Of a stretch of 64,000 bases of DNA, positions 10,601 to 18,544 are shown piece by piece; positions within the stretch are counted from its first letter, which is position 1, and every line of letters begins with the position of its first letter. Both the position numbers and the translations under genes were made by a program. Below the pieces are notes generated by a model. That model saw only the letters and a list, made by a program, of their open reading frames with translations, was not told where the DNA came from and made no database searches. This DNA comes from Derxia lacustris (GTDB taxonomy: Bacteria; Pseudomonadota; Gammaproteobacteria; Burkholderiales; Burkholderiaceae_E). Where the stretch lies: NCBI RefSeq assembly GCF_002105195.1, contig NZ_MUHU01000026.1, positions 62,001 to 126,000 on the forward strand. Direction: 5' to 3'.

Positions 10601-13600
10601 CGCAGGCGGCGGCGCTGACGACCGCCCAGGTGGCCAATCTGACGACCGCCCAGGTGGCGGCGCTGAGTTCGGCCCAGGCGGCGGCGCTGACCACTGCTGC
10701 CGTCGCGGCGCTGACCACGGCCGAAGCCGCCGCGCTGAGCACCGGCGCCATCGGCGCGCTCACCTCGGCCCAGCTGGCGGCCATCACCACCGCCGATGCG
10801 GCGGCACTGACGACGGCGCAGATTGCCGCGATCAAGGCCACGCAGGCGCCGTCGCTGACGACGGCTGCGGTCGCCGCGCTGACCACTGCCCAGGTGGCGG
10901 CGCTGACGACCGCCGCGGTCGCCGCGCTGACCACGGCGCAGGTGGCCGCGCTGACCACCGCCCAGGCCGCCGCGCTCACCACCACCCAGGTGGCGGCGCT
11001 GACCACCGGCGAGATCGCCGCCCTGACCACGGCCGATCTGGCGGCGCTGACCACCGGCCAGATTGCCGCGCTGACCACCGCCCAGGCGCGGGCGCTGACC
11101 ACCGCCCAGCTGGCCGCGCTGACCACCGCCCAGAGCGTGGCGCTGACCACGGCCGATCTGGCCGCGCTCGGCACCGCCCAGGTGGCCGCCATCACCACCG
11201 CCGATCTGGCCGCGCTGACCACGGCCCAGGTGGTGGCGCTGACCAGCGCGCAGATCGGCGCGCTGACCACGGCCCAGGTGGCCAACCTGACCACCGCCCA
11301 GGTGGCGGCGCTCACCTCGGTGCAGGCACCGGCGCTGACCACCGCCGCCGTCGCCGCGCTGACCACCGCCGAAGCCGTGGCGCTGAGCACGCTGGCCGTC
11401 GGCGCGCTGACCTCGGCCCAGCTGGCGGCGCTGACCACCGCCGACGCGGCCGCGCTGACGACGGCGCAGATTGCCGCGATCAAGGCCACGCAGGCGCCGT
11501 CGCTGACGACCGCCGCCGTGGCCGCGCTGACCACCGCCCAGGTGGCCGCGATCACCACCGGCGCGCTGGCCGCGCTGACCACCGCGCAGGTGGCGGCCCT
11601 GACCACCGCCCAGGCCGCCGCGCTGACCACGGCGCAAGTCGCGGCGCTGACCAGCAGCCAGATTCCGGCCGTGACCACCGCCGATCTGGCGGCGCTGACG
11701 ACCGGCCAGATCGCCGCCATCACCACCGCCCAGGTGCGTGCGCTGACCACGGCGCAAGTGGCGGCGCTGACCACCGCCCAGGCCGCCGCGCTCACCACCG
11801 CCGATGTGGCGGCGCTGACCACGGCCCAGGTCGCGGCCATCACCACCGCCGATCTGGCGGCGCTGACCACCGGCCAGATCGTGGCCCTGACCACCGCCGA
11901 GGCGAATGCGCTGACCACGGCGCAGGTGGCCAACCTCACCACCGCGCAGGTGGCGGCGCTGACCTCGGCCCAGGCCGCCGCGCTGACCACGGCCGCGATC
12001 GCCGCCCTCACCACGGCCGAAGCCGCCGCGCTGAGCACGCTGGCCATCGGCGCGCTGACCTCGGCCCAGCTCGCGGCGCTGACCACCGCCGACGCGGCCG
12101 CGCTGACGACGGCGCAGATTGCCGCGATCAAGGCCACGCAGGCACCGGCGCTGACGACCGCCGCCGTGGCCGCGCTGACCACCGCCCAGGTGGCCGCGAT
12201 CAGCACCGGCGCGCTGGCCGCGCTGACCACCGCGCAGGTGGCGGCCCTGACCACCGCCCAGGCGGCGGCGCTGACCACCGGCCAGATTGCCGCGCTGACC
12301 ACCACCCAGCTGCCGGTCGTGACCACGGCCGATCTGGCGGCGCTGACCACCGGCCAGATCGCCGCCATCACCACCGCCCAGGTGCGCTCGCTGACCACCG
12401 CGCAGGTGGCGGCGCTGACCACTGCCCAGGCCGCCGCGCTCACCACCGCCGACGTGGCGGCGCTGACCACGGCCCAGGTCGCGGCCATCACCACCGCCGA
12501 TCTGGCGGCGCTGACTACCGGCCAGATCGTGGCCCTGACCACCGCCGAGGCGAATGCGCTGACCACGGCGCAGGTGGCCAACCTCACCACCGCGCAGGTG
12601 GCGGCGCTGACCTCGGCCCAGGCCGCCGCGCTGACCACGGCTGCGATCGCCGCCCTCACCACGGCCGAAGCCGCCGCGCTGAGCACGCTGGCCATCGGCG
12701 CGCTGACCTCGGCCCAGCTGGCGGCGCTGACTACCGCCGACGCGGCCGCGCTGACGACGGCGCAGATTGCCGCGATCAAGGCCACGCAGGCACCGTCGCT
12801 GACGACCGCCGCCGTGGCCGCGCTGACCACTGCCCAGGTGGCGGCCATCACCACCGCTGCCGTGGCCGTGCTGAGCACGGCGCAGGTGGCGGCGCTGACC
12901 ACCGCCCAGGCCGCCGCGCTGACCACCGGCCAGGTGGCGGCGCTGACCACGACCCAGATTGCCGCCGTCACCACGGCCGATCTGGCGGCGCTGACCACCG
13001 GCCAGATTGCCGCCATCACCAGCACCCAGGTGCGCGCGCTGACCACGGCGCAAGTGGCGGCGCTGACCACCGCCCAGGCCGTGGCGCTGACCACCGCCGA
13101 CGTGGCCGCGCTGACCACCGCGCAGATTGCCGCCATCACCACCGCCGATCTGGCCGCCATGACCACGGCGCAGATCGCCGCGCTGACCACCGCCGAAGCC
13201 AATGCGCTGACCACGGCGCAAGTGGCCAACCTCACGACCGCCCAGGTGGCGGCGCTGAGTTCGGCCCAGGCGGCGGCGCTGACCACCGCTGCCATCGCCG
13301 CGCTCACCACGGCTGAAGCCGCCGCGCTGAGCACCGCCGCCATCGGCGCGCTGACCACCGCTCAGCTCGCGGCCCTGACCACCGCCGACGCGGCCGCGCT
13401 GACGACGACGCAGATTGCCGCGATCAAGGCCACGCAGGCGCCGGCGCTGACCACCGCCGCCGTCGCCGCGCTGACCACCGCGCAAGTGGCGGCCCTGACC
13501 ACCGCCAGCGCCGCCGCGCTGACCACGGCCCAGGTCGCAGCACTGACCACCGCCCAGGCCGCCGCGCTGACCACGGCGCAAGTGGCGGCGCTGACCACCG

Positions 13601-16600
13601 CCCAGACCGTGGCGCTGACGACGGCCGATCTGGCCGCGCTGACCACCGGCCAGATCGTCGCCATGACCACCGCCCAGGCCGGCGTGCTGACCACTGCCCA
13701 GGTGGCCAACCTGACGACGGCGCAAGTGGCGGCGCTGACCTCGGCCCAGGCCGCCGCGCTGACCAATGCCGCCATCGGCGCGCTGACCACGGCCGAAGCC
13801 GCCGCGCTCAGCACCGCCGCCATCGGCGCGCTGACCACCGGCCAGATTGCCGCCATCACCACCGCCGACGCGGCCGCGCTGACCACGGCGCAGATTGCCG
13901 CGATCAAGAGCAGCCAGGCCTCGGCGCTGACCACGGCTGCCGTGGCCGCGCTGACCACCGCGCAGGCGGCGGCCCTGACCACCGGCGCCATCGCCGCGCT
14001 GACCACCGCGCAAGTGGTGGCGCTGACCACGGCCCAGGCGGCTGCTCTCACCACCACCCAGGTGGCGGCGCTGACCACGACCCAGGCGGCGGCGCTCGCC
14101 ACCGACGATCTGGCGGCGCTGACCACCGGCCAGATCGCGGCCCTGACCAGCGCCCAGGCGCGGGTGCTGACCACGGCGCAGATTGCCGCGCTGACCACCG
14201 CGCAGGCGGCCGCGCTCACCACCGCCGACGTGGCGGCGCTGACCACGGCGCAGGTCGCGGCCCTCACCACCGCCGATCTGGCGGCCATGACGACCGGCCA
14301 GATCGCCGCGCTGACCGCGGCCCAGATGGCGGCGCTGACCACCGCCCAGGTGGCCAATCTCACGACCGCCCAGGTGGCGGCGCTGAGTTCGGTGCAGGCG
14401 CCCGCGCTGACCACGGCGGCGATTGCCGCGCTGACCACGGCCGAGGCCGCCGCGCTGACCACGCTGGCCGTCGGCGCGCTGACCTCGACCCAGATTGCGG
14501 CGCTGACCACCGCTGATGCGGCCGCGCTGACCACGGCGCAGATTGCCGCGATCAAGAGCGTGCAGGCGCCGGCCTTCACCACGGCCGCGCTGGCCAATCT
14601 CACCACCGCGCAGGTGGCGGCGTTCACGACCGCTGCCCTGGTCTCGCTGACCACGGCCCAGGTGGCGGCGCTGACCACGGCCCAGGCCGCCGCGCTGACC
14701 ACGGCCCAGGTGGCGGCGCTGAGCACCACGCAGATCGCCGCCGTGACCACCGCCGATCTGGCGGCGCTGACGACCGCCCAGGTGGCGGCCATCACCACCG
14801 CCCAGACGCGCGCCCTGACCACGGCGCAAGTGGCGGCACTGACCACCGCGCAAGCGGTGGCGCTGACCACCGCCGATGTGGCCGCGCTGACCACCGCCCA
14901 GGCGGCGGCCCTCACCACGGCCCAGGCCGCCGCGCTGACCACCGGCCAGATCGTGGCGCTGACCTCGGCCAGCGTGGCCGCGCTGACCACCGCCCAGGTG
15001 GCCAATCTGACGACCGCCCAGGTGGCGGTGCTGACCACGGCCCAGGCGCCGGCGCTGACCACCGCCGCCATCGCCGCGCTGACCACGGCCGAAGCCGCAG
15101 CGCTGACCACGGCCGCGGTCGCGGCGCTGACCACCGGCCAGGTGGCGGCCATCACCACCGCCGATCTGGCCGCGCTGACGACCGGCCAGATTGCCGCCAT
15201 CACCAGCGCCCAGGCGCGTTCGCTGACCACGGCGCAAGTGGCGGCGCTGACCACCGCCCAGGCCGCCGCGCTCACCACCGCCGATGTGGCGGCGCTGACG
15301 ACCGGGCAGGTCGCGGCCATCACCACCGCCGATCTGGCGGCCATGACGACGGCCCAGGTGGCGGCACTGACCACCGGGCAGATCGCCGCGCTGACCACCG
15401 CCCAGGTGGCCAACCTCACGACCGCGCAGGTGGCGGCGCTCAGCTCGGTGCAGGCACCGGCGCTGACCACGGCGGCGATTGCCGCGCTGACCACGGCCGA
15501 AGCCGCCGCACTGAGCACGCTGGCGGTCGGCGCGCTGACCTCGACCCAGCTGGCGGCACTCACCACCGCCGACGCTGCCGCGCTGACCACGGCGCAGATT
15601 GCCGCGATCAAGGCCACCCAGGCGCCATCGCTGACGACCGCCGCCGTGGCCGCGCTGACCACCGCCCAGGCGGCCGCGCTGACCACCGCCGCGGTCGCCG
15701 CGCTCACCACCGCGCAAGTGGCGGCCCTGACCACCGCGCAGGCGGCGGCGCTGACCACGGCTCAGGTCGCGGCCTTCACCACCGCGCAGGTGGCGGCGCT
15801 GACGACCGCCGACGTGGCGGCGCTGACCACCGCCCAGGTGGCCGCGCTCACCACCGGCCAGCTGCCGTCGCTGACCACCGCCGGCACCGCCGCACTCACC
15901 ACCGCGCAAGTGGCGGCGCTGACCACTGCCCAGGCCCATGTGCTGACTACCGCGCAGATCGCGGCGCTCACCACGGCCCAGGTCGCGGCCATCACCACCG
16001 CCGACTTCGCCGCCGTGCTGTCGACCTCGATGGCGGCGCTGACCACGGCCCAGGCGGCGGCGCTGACCACCGCCCAGGCGGCCGCCTTCACCACCGCGCA
16101 GATCGCCGCGCTGACCACCGCCGCCGTCGCGGCGCTGACGACCGCCGATCTGGTCGCCATCACCACCACCGATGTGCGCGCGCTGACCACCGGCCAGATC
16201 GCCGCGCTGACCACCGCCCAGGCGGCGGCGCTGACCACGGCCCAGGTGGCCGCGCTCGGCACCGGCCAGACGGCCGCGTTGACCACCGCCGACGTGGCCG
16301 CGCTCACCAGCGCCCAGATCGGCGCGCTCGGCACGGCCAATGTGGCGGCGCTGACCACCGCGCAGATCGCCGCCATCACCACCGCCCAGGTGGCCGGCCT
16401 GAGCACCGCCGAAGTGGCAGCGCTGACCACGGCCCAGGTGGCCGCGCTCACCACCGCCGATCTGGCGGCGCTGACCACCGGCCAGCTGGTCGCCATGTCG
16501 ACCGCCGGCGTGCATGCGCTGACCACCGCCGGCATCGCGGCGCTGACCACCGCCCAGGCGGCGGCGCTGACCACGGGCCAGCTGGTGGCGCTGTCCACGA

Positions 16601-17748
16601 CCCAGGTCGCGGCCATCACCACCGCCGACATCGCGGCGCTCACCACCTCGCAGGTGGTGGCGCTGACCACCGCCGAGATGGTCGGGCTGACCACCGCCCA
16701 GGTGGCCGCCTTCACCACCGCCGAGGTGGCCGCGCTGACCACGCTGCAAGTGGCCTCGCTCAGCACCGCGCAGATCGGCGCCTTCACCACCGCCGACATC
16801 GCCGCGCTGACCACCGGCCAGGCGCATGCGCTGACCACCGCGCAGATCGTGGCGCTGAGCACCGCGCAGTCGTCGGCCTTCACCACCGCCGATCTCGCGG
16901 CCATGACCATGACCCAGTCGACCGCCTTCACCAGCGCGCAGATCCAGGCCATGAGCAATGCCCAGCTCGACGCGATGGTCGCCACCTCGCCGATCGTGCT
17001 CGACCTCGACGGCAACGGCGTCAGCACCCTGAGCGCCGCCCACGGCGTGGTGTTCGACCTGCTCGCCAGCGGCCATGCGCATCAGGTCGGCTGGGTCGCG
17101 CCCAAGGACGGCCTGCTGGTGCTCGACCGCAACGGCAACGGCACGATCGACAACGGCAGCGAGCTGTTCGGCACTGCCACGCCGCTCGCCGACGGCCAGC
17201 GCGCCGGCAACGGCTACAACGCGCTCGCCGCGCTCGACAGCAACCACGACGGCAAGATCAGCGCCGCCGATGCGAGCTTCGCCGCGCTCCAGGTCTGGGT
17301 CGATGGCAACAGCAACGGCAAGACCGACGCCGGCGAACTGCATGCGCTGAAGGAGCTGGGCATCACCGCCCTCGACCTCGGCGCCAAGGCCGGCAGCACG
17401 GTCGACCACGGCAACCTGCTCGGCCTCGTGTCGAGCTACCAGACCGCCGACGGCAGCAACCATGCGATGGCCGACGTCTGGCTGGCCAAGGCCGATGCCG
17501 GCAGCGCCAGCACGCCGCCCGCCACCGATACAGCCCACGCCAAGACCGACGCCACCGCGCCGGCCCTGCATGAGTTGCTCAACGACCCGGGCCAGACCCT
17601 GCCCGGCAGCGAAGCCGCGCATGCCAGCCATGCCGTGCTCGGCCACACGCCGGCGGCCCCCGCCGATGCGGCCGGCGCCGGCCACGCCAGCGCACTGCCG
17701 GCCCACGACCTGCTCGGCGACCCGCGCCAGCACCACCCGCTGATCTGA
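7690..17748 (+). CDS. Giant octapeptide-repeat protein with C-terminal Ca-binding domain; probable type I-secreted surface protein
   Basis: The product is 3,352 residues from ATG 7690, which has a good AAGGAG ribosome binding site; an in-frame ATG at 7648 adds 14 residues but has none. After MASIITSM come 386 consecutive octapeptides (residues 9-3096), typically TTAQVAAL, TTADLAAL, TTAEAAAL or TSAQLAAL. There is no Cys and almost no charge apart from Asp/Glu at octad position 4 and Lys in occasional marker octads. Residues 3097-3352 start with SPIVLDLDGNGV and contain four Asp-rich calcium loops (Asp at about 3105, 3146, 3183 and 3205: DLDGNG, DRNGNGTID, DSNHDGKIS, DGNSNGKTD). That domain is common at the C-terminus of RTX-type, type I-secreted proteins. 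No N-terminal signal peptide and no RTX nonapeptides are seen. Inference: a secreted or surface adhesin/S-layer-like protein exported by the T1SS at 27.1-33.9 kb. The function is not demonstrated. Confidence 0.9.
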   Translation: MASIITSMTTAQIAGLSTASIAKLTTTDWLAFTTAQLVALTTTQIPAIATTGIVVLPTADIAAFTTAQVAAFGTGQLRALTTGQIGALTTAQAAALTTAQVAGLTTAQVPALTTADVAALTTAQVAALTTAQTVALTTAQIAALTTAEAAALTTTQVAALTTTQIAAVQTADLAALTTGQIAALTSLQARALTTAQVAALTTAQAAALTTADVAALTTAQIAALTTADLAALTTAQIVALTTAEANALTTAQVANLTTAQVAALTSAQAAALTTAAIAALTTAEAAALSTAAVGALTSAQLAALTTADAAALTTTQVAALRATQAPSLTTAAVAALTTAQVAALNTATLAALTTAQVAALTTAQAAALTTAQVAALTTNQIAAVTTADLAALTTGQIAALTSAQARSLTTAQVAALTTAQAAALTTVDVAALGTALVAALTTADLAALTTAQVLALTTGQLAALTTAQVANLTTAQVAALTSLQAPALTTAAIAALTTAEAAALTTLAVGALTSAQIGALTTADAAALTTAQIAAIKPTQSLAFSTAAVAALTTAQLVALTTGAVAALTTAQVAALTTAQAAALTTGQVAALTTNQIAAVTTADLAALTTGQIAAITTAQARALTTAQVAALTTAQAAALTTADVAALTTTQVAAITTADLAALTTGQIAALTVSQVAALTTAQIANLTTTQVAALTALQAPALTTAAIAALTTAEAAALSTAAVAALTTAQTVALTTADLAALPTSRIAVLTTAQAAALTTAQVANLTTAQIAALTTGQAAALSTAAVAALTTAEAAALSTAAVGALTSAQLAALTTADVAALTTAQIAALKSTQAPSLTTAGIAALTTAQVAALATGTAAALTTAQVVALTTAQAAALTTTQVAALTTGQVAALATDDLAALTTGQIAAITSTQARALTTAQVAALTTAQAVALTTVDVAALTTAQVAAITTADLAALTTGQIAALTTSQAAALTTAQVANLTTAQVAALSSAQAAALTTAAVAALTTAEAAALSTGAIGALTSAQLAAITTADAAALTTAQIAAIKATQAPSLTTAAVAALTTAQVAALTTAAVAALTTAQVAALTTAQAAALTTTQVAALTTGEIAALTTADLAALTTGQIAALTTAQARALTTAQLAALTTAQSVALTTADLAALGTAQVAAITTADLAALTTAQVVALTSAQIGALTTAQVANLTTAQVAALTSVQAPALTTAAVAALTTAEAVALSTLAVGALTSAQLAALTTADAAALTTAQIAAIKATQAPSLTTAAVAALTTAQVAAITTGALAALTTAQVAALTTAQAAALTTAQVAALTSSQIPAVTTADLAALTTGQIAAITTAQVRALTTAQVAALTTAQAAALTTADVAALTTAQVAAITTADLAALTTGQIVALTTAEANALTTAQVANLTTAQVAALTSAQAAALTTAAIAALTTAEAAALSTLAIGALTSAQLAALTTADAAALTTAQIAAIKATQAPALTTAAVAALTTAQVAAISTGALAALTTAQVAALTTAQAAALTTGQIAALTTTQLPVVTTADLAALTTGQIAAITTAQVRSLTTAQVAALTTAQAAALTTADVAALTTAQVAAITTADLAALTTGQIVALTTAEANALTTAQVANLTTAQVAALTSAQAAALTTAAIAALTTAEAAALSTLAIGALTSAQLAALTTADAAALTTAQIAAIKATQAPSLTTAAVAALTTAQVAAITTAAVAVLSTAQVAALTTAQAAALTTGQVAALTTTQIAAVTTADLAALTTGQIAAITSTQVRALTTAQVAALTTAQAVALTTADVAALTTAQIAAITTADLAAMTTAQIAALTTAEANALTTAQVANLTTAQVAALSSAQAAALTTAAIAALTTAEAAALSTAAIGALTTAQLAALTTADAAALTTTQIAAIKATQAPALTTAAVAALTTAQVAALTTASAAALTTAQVAALTTAQAAALTTAQVAALTTAQTVALTTADLAALTTGQIVAMTTAQAGVLTTAQVANLTTAQVAALTSAQAAALTNAAIGALTTAEAAALSTAAIGALTTGQIAAITTADAAALTTAQIAAIKSSQASALTTAAVAALTTAQAAALTTGAIAALTTAQVVALTTAQAAALTTTQVAALTTTQAAALATDDLAALTTGQIAALTSAQARVLTTAQIAALTTAQAAALTTADVAALTTAQVAALTTADLAAMTTGQIAALTAAQMAALTTAQVANLTTAQVAALSSVQAPALTTAAIAALTTAEAAALTTLAVGALTSTQIAALTTADAAALTTAQIAAIKSVQAPAFTTAALANLTTAQVAAFTTAALVSLTTAQVAALTTAQAAALTTAQVAALSTTQIAAVTTADLAALTTAQVAAITTAQTRALTTAQVAALTTAQAVALTTADVAALTTAQAAALTTAQAAALTTGQIVALTSASVAALTTAQVANLTTAQVAVLTTAQAPALTTAAIAALTTAEAAALTTAAVAALTTGQVAAITTADLAALTTGQIAAITSAQARSLTTAQVAALTTAQAAALTTADVAALTTGQVAAITTADLAAMTTAQVAALTTGQIAALTTAQVANLTTAQVAALSSVQAPALTTAAIAALTTAEAAALSTLAVGALTSTQLAALTTADAAALTTAQIAAIKATQAPSLTTAAVAALTTAQAAALTTAAVAALTTAQVAALTTAQAAALTTAQVAAFTTAQVAALTTADVAALTTAQVAALTTGQLPSLTTAGTAALTTAQVAALTTAQAHVLTTAQIAALTTAQVAAITTADFAAVLSTSMAALTTAQAAALTTAQAAAFTTAQIAALTTAAVAALTTADLVAITTTDVRALTTGQIAALTTAQAAALTTAQVAALGTGQTAALTTADVAALTSAQIGALGTANVAALTTAQIAAITTAQVAGLSTAEVAALTTAQVAALTTADLAALTTGQLVAMSTAGVHALTTAGIAALTTAQAAALTTGQLVALSTTQVAAITTADIAALTTSQVVALTTAEMVGLTTAQVAAFTTAEVAALTTLQVASLSTAQIGAFTTADIAALTTGQAHALTTAQIVALSTAQSSAFTTADLAAMTMTQSTAFTSAQIQAMSNAQLDAMVATSPIVLDLDGNGVSTLSAAHGVVFDLLASGHAHQVGWVAPKDGLLVLDRNGNGTIDNGSELFGTATPLADGQRAGNGYNALAALDSNHDGKISAADASFAALQVWVDGNSNGKTDAGELHALKELGITALDLGAKAGSTVDHGNLLGLVSSYQTADGSNHAMADVWLAKADAGSASTPPATDTAHAKTDATAPALHELLNDPGQTLPGSEAAHASHAVLGHTPAAPADAAGAGHASALPAHDLLGDPRQHHPLI
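7714..16977 (+). repeat. 24-bp tandem coding repeat, 386 units in unbroken phase
   Basis: From TTAQIAGL to SNAQLDAM the coding sequence is 9,264 bases, exactly 386 x 24, and every marker I checked keeps the same octad register. The consensus is [TS]-T-[AGST]-[QDEA]-[VILA]-[AVGR]-[AN]-[LIFVM]. Third codon positions vary freely between units (ACC/ACG, CTG/CTC, CAG/CAA, GCC/GCG) while the octapeptide is kept, which indicates selection on the protein. The pattern T-x-x-Q/E/D at each unit start fits a helix N-capping box, so short helix-turn units are a reasonable structural guess; a beta-solenoid is the alternative. Confidence 0.95.
8647..15612 (+). repeat. 648-bp (27-octad) super-repeat marked by IKATQAP-type octads
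   Basis: An unusual octad (IKATQAPS/A, or variants LKSTQAPS, IKSVQAPA, IKPTQSLA, LRATQAPS) recurs at 8647, 9295, 10183, 10831, 11479, 12127, 12775, 13423, 13903, 14551 and 15607. Spacings are 648, 888, 648, 648, 648, 648, 648, 480, 648 and 1056, all multiples of 24 and mostly exactly 648. The exceptions equal 648 plus 10, minus 7 and plus 17 octads. The units at 11479-12775 are nearly identical at nucleotide level (for example the stretches after 11881 and 12529), showing recent duplication of the whole 27-octad block. Confidence 0.9.
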
Positions 17749-17755
17749 CGCGACA

Positions 17756-17790
17756 CGGCGGAATCCCCGACCAAATCGGCGATTCCGCCG
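17756..17790 (+). terminator. Strong hairpin 8 bases after the giant gene
   Basis: CGGCGGAATC (17756-17765) pairs with GATTCCGCCG (17781-17790). Inside, CCGA/TCGG (17767-17770/17776-17779) pair around a CCAAA loop. No T run follows, so it is either a Rho-assisted terminator or an mRNA-stabilising structure limiting read-through into the methyltransferase gene. Confidence 0.6.
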
Positions 17791-17924
17791 CCCGCGAAGC
17801 CCGGACACTTGCAGCGCAGCCGGCGGCTCATCCCGCCTGGCGAACCCGCCCGCCGCCGCCCAGCGCGCCGGCGCGCACCGCCCCGCACAGCCGGGCCCGC
17901 CCGCGGGCCGCACAGGAACCAGCC

Positions 17925-18509
17925 ATGAAGAAAGTCCTCAACGTCGGTGGCAACAGCAAGGCCATCCCGCTGCCCGGCCAGTACGCCGGCTACGAACACC
18001 TGCTGCTCGACATCGACCCCACCGGCCAGCCCGACATCTGCTGCGACGCCCGCAAGCTCACCACGCTCGACGCCGGCCAGTTCGACGCCGTCTACTGCTC
18101 GCACAACCTGGAGCACTACTACCGCCACGACGTGCCCAAGGTGCTCGCCGGCTTTCTGCATGTGCTCAAGGACGGCGGCGTCGCGCAGATTCATGTGCCC
18201 GACGTGCAGGCCGTCATGCGCACCGTCATCGAGCAGGGGCTCGACATCGACGATGTGCTCTACCAGTCCCAGCTCGGGCCCATCCTGGTGTCGGACGTGA
18301 TCTACGGCTACGGCGTGCAGATCGAGCGCAGCGGCCAGGACTTCTTCGCGCACAAGACCGGCTTCACGCAGAAGTCGCTGCTCGCCGCGCTCCAGGCCGC
18401 CGGCTTCGGAAAAATCTTCAGCGCGCCCAACGGGTTTGAAGTGCTCGCCATCGCCTTCAAGGGCGAACCCGACCCGACCACGCTCGCGGCTTTCGGCCTC
18501 GCCGGCTGA
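17925..18509 (+). CDS. Small class I SAM-dependent methyltransferase
   Basis: The product is 194 residues. The N-terminal LNVGGNSKAIPLPGQY is an atypical motif I region (G-G-N-S-K). It is followed by LDIDPTGQPDICCDARKL (acidic residue for SAM ribose) and FDAVYCSHNLEHYY, the Asn-Leu-Glu-His signature of the methyltransferase 11-like fold, then LKDGGVAQIHVPDV. A ribosome binding site AGGA precedes ATG 17925. The substrate is unknown. It lies 176 bases downstream of the giant repeat gene in the same direction. Methyltransferases of this type often occur in glycan or surface-protein loci, so a role in modifying the giant protein or its glycan is possible but unproven. The substrate could equally be a small molecule. 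Confidence 0.8.
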   Translation: MKKVLNVGGNSKAIPLPGQYAGYEHLLLDIDPTGQPDICCDARKLTTLDAGQFDAVYCSHNLEHYYRHDVPKVLAGFLHVLKDGGVAQIHVPDVQAVMRTVIEQGLDIDDVLYQSQLGPILVSDVIYGYGVQIERSGQDFFAHKTGFTQKSLLAALQAAGFGKIFSAPNGFEVLAIAFKGEPDPTTLAAFGLAG

Positions 18510-18544
18510 ACGGCAAGCTGCGCGTTTTCTCCCCGGAAACGCGC

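Noticed and set aside
7714..16977. CRISPR array
   Set aside because: The 24-base units are directly adjacent, diverged and coding; there are no spacers and no cas genes.
7714..16977. TAL-effector-like DNA-binding repeats (octad LTTAQVAAL resembles the start of TALE repeats, LTPEQVVAI)
   Set aside because: TALE repeats are 33-35 residues with a variable di-residue; here the whole period is 8 and no such pair exists. The likeness only reflects a shared helix-capping pattern.
7690..17748. Classical RTX toxin or RTX adhesin
   Set aside because: No GGxGxDxxx nonapeptides were found; the calcium loops are of the DxDGNG type in a distinct C-terminal domain.
7684..17913. An uninterrupted minus-strand frame of over 3,400 codons opposite the giant gene, plus long open frames in other phases
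   Set aside because: A 24-base repeat without stop-forming words leaves several frames open by necessity. These frames give low-complexity Arg/Gly/His- or Val/Ser/Ala-rich products, have no plausible starts or domains, and the synonymous variation is arranged around the plus-strand octapeptide.
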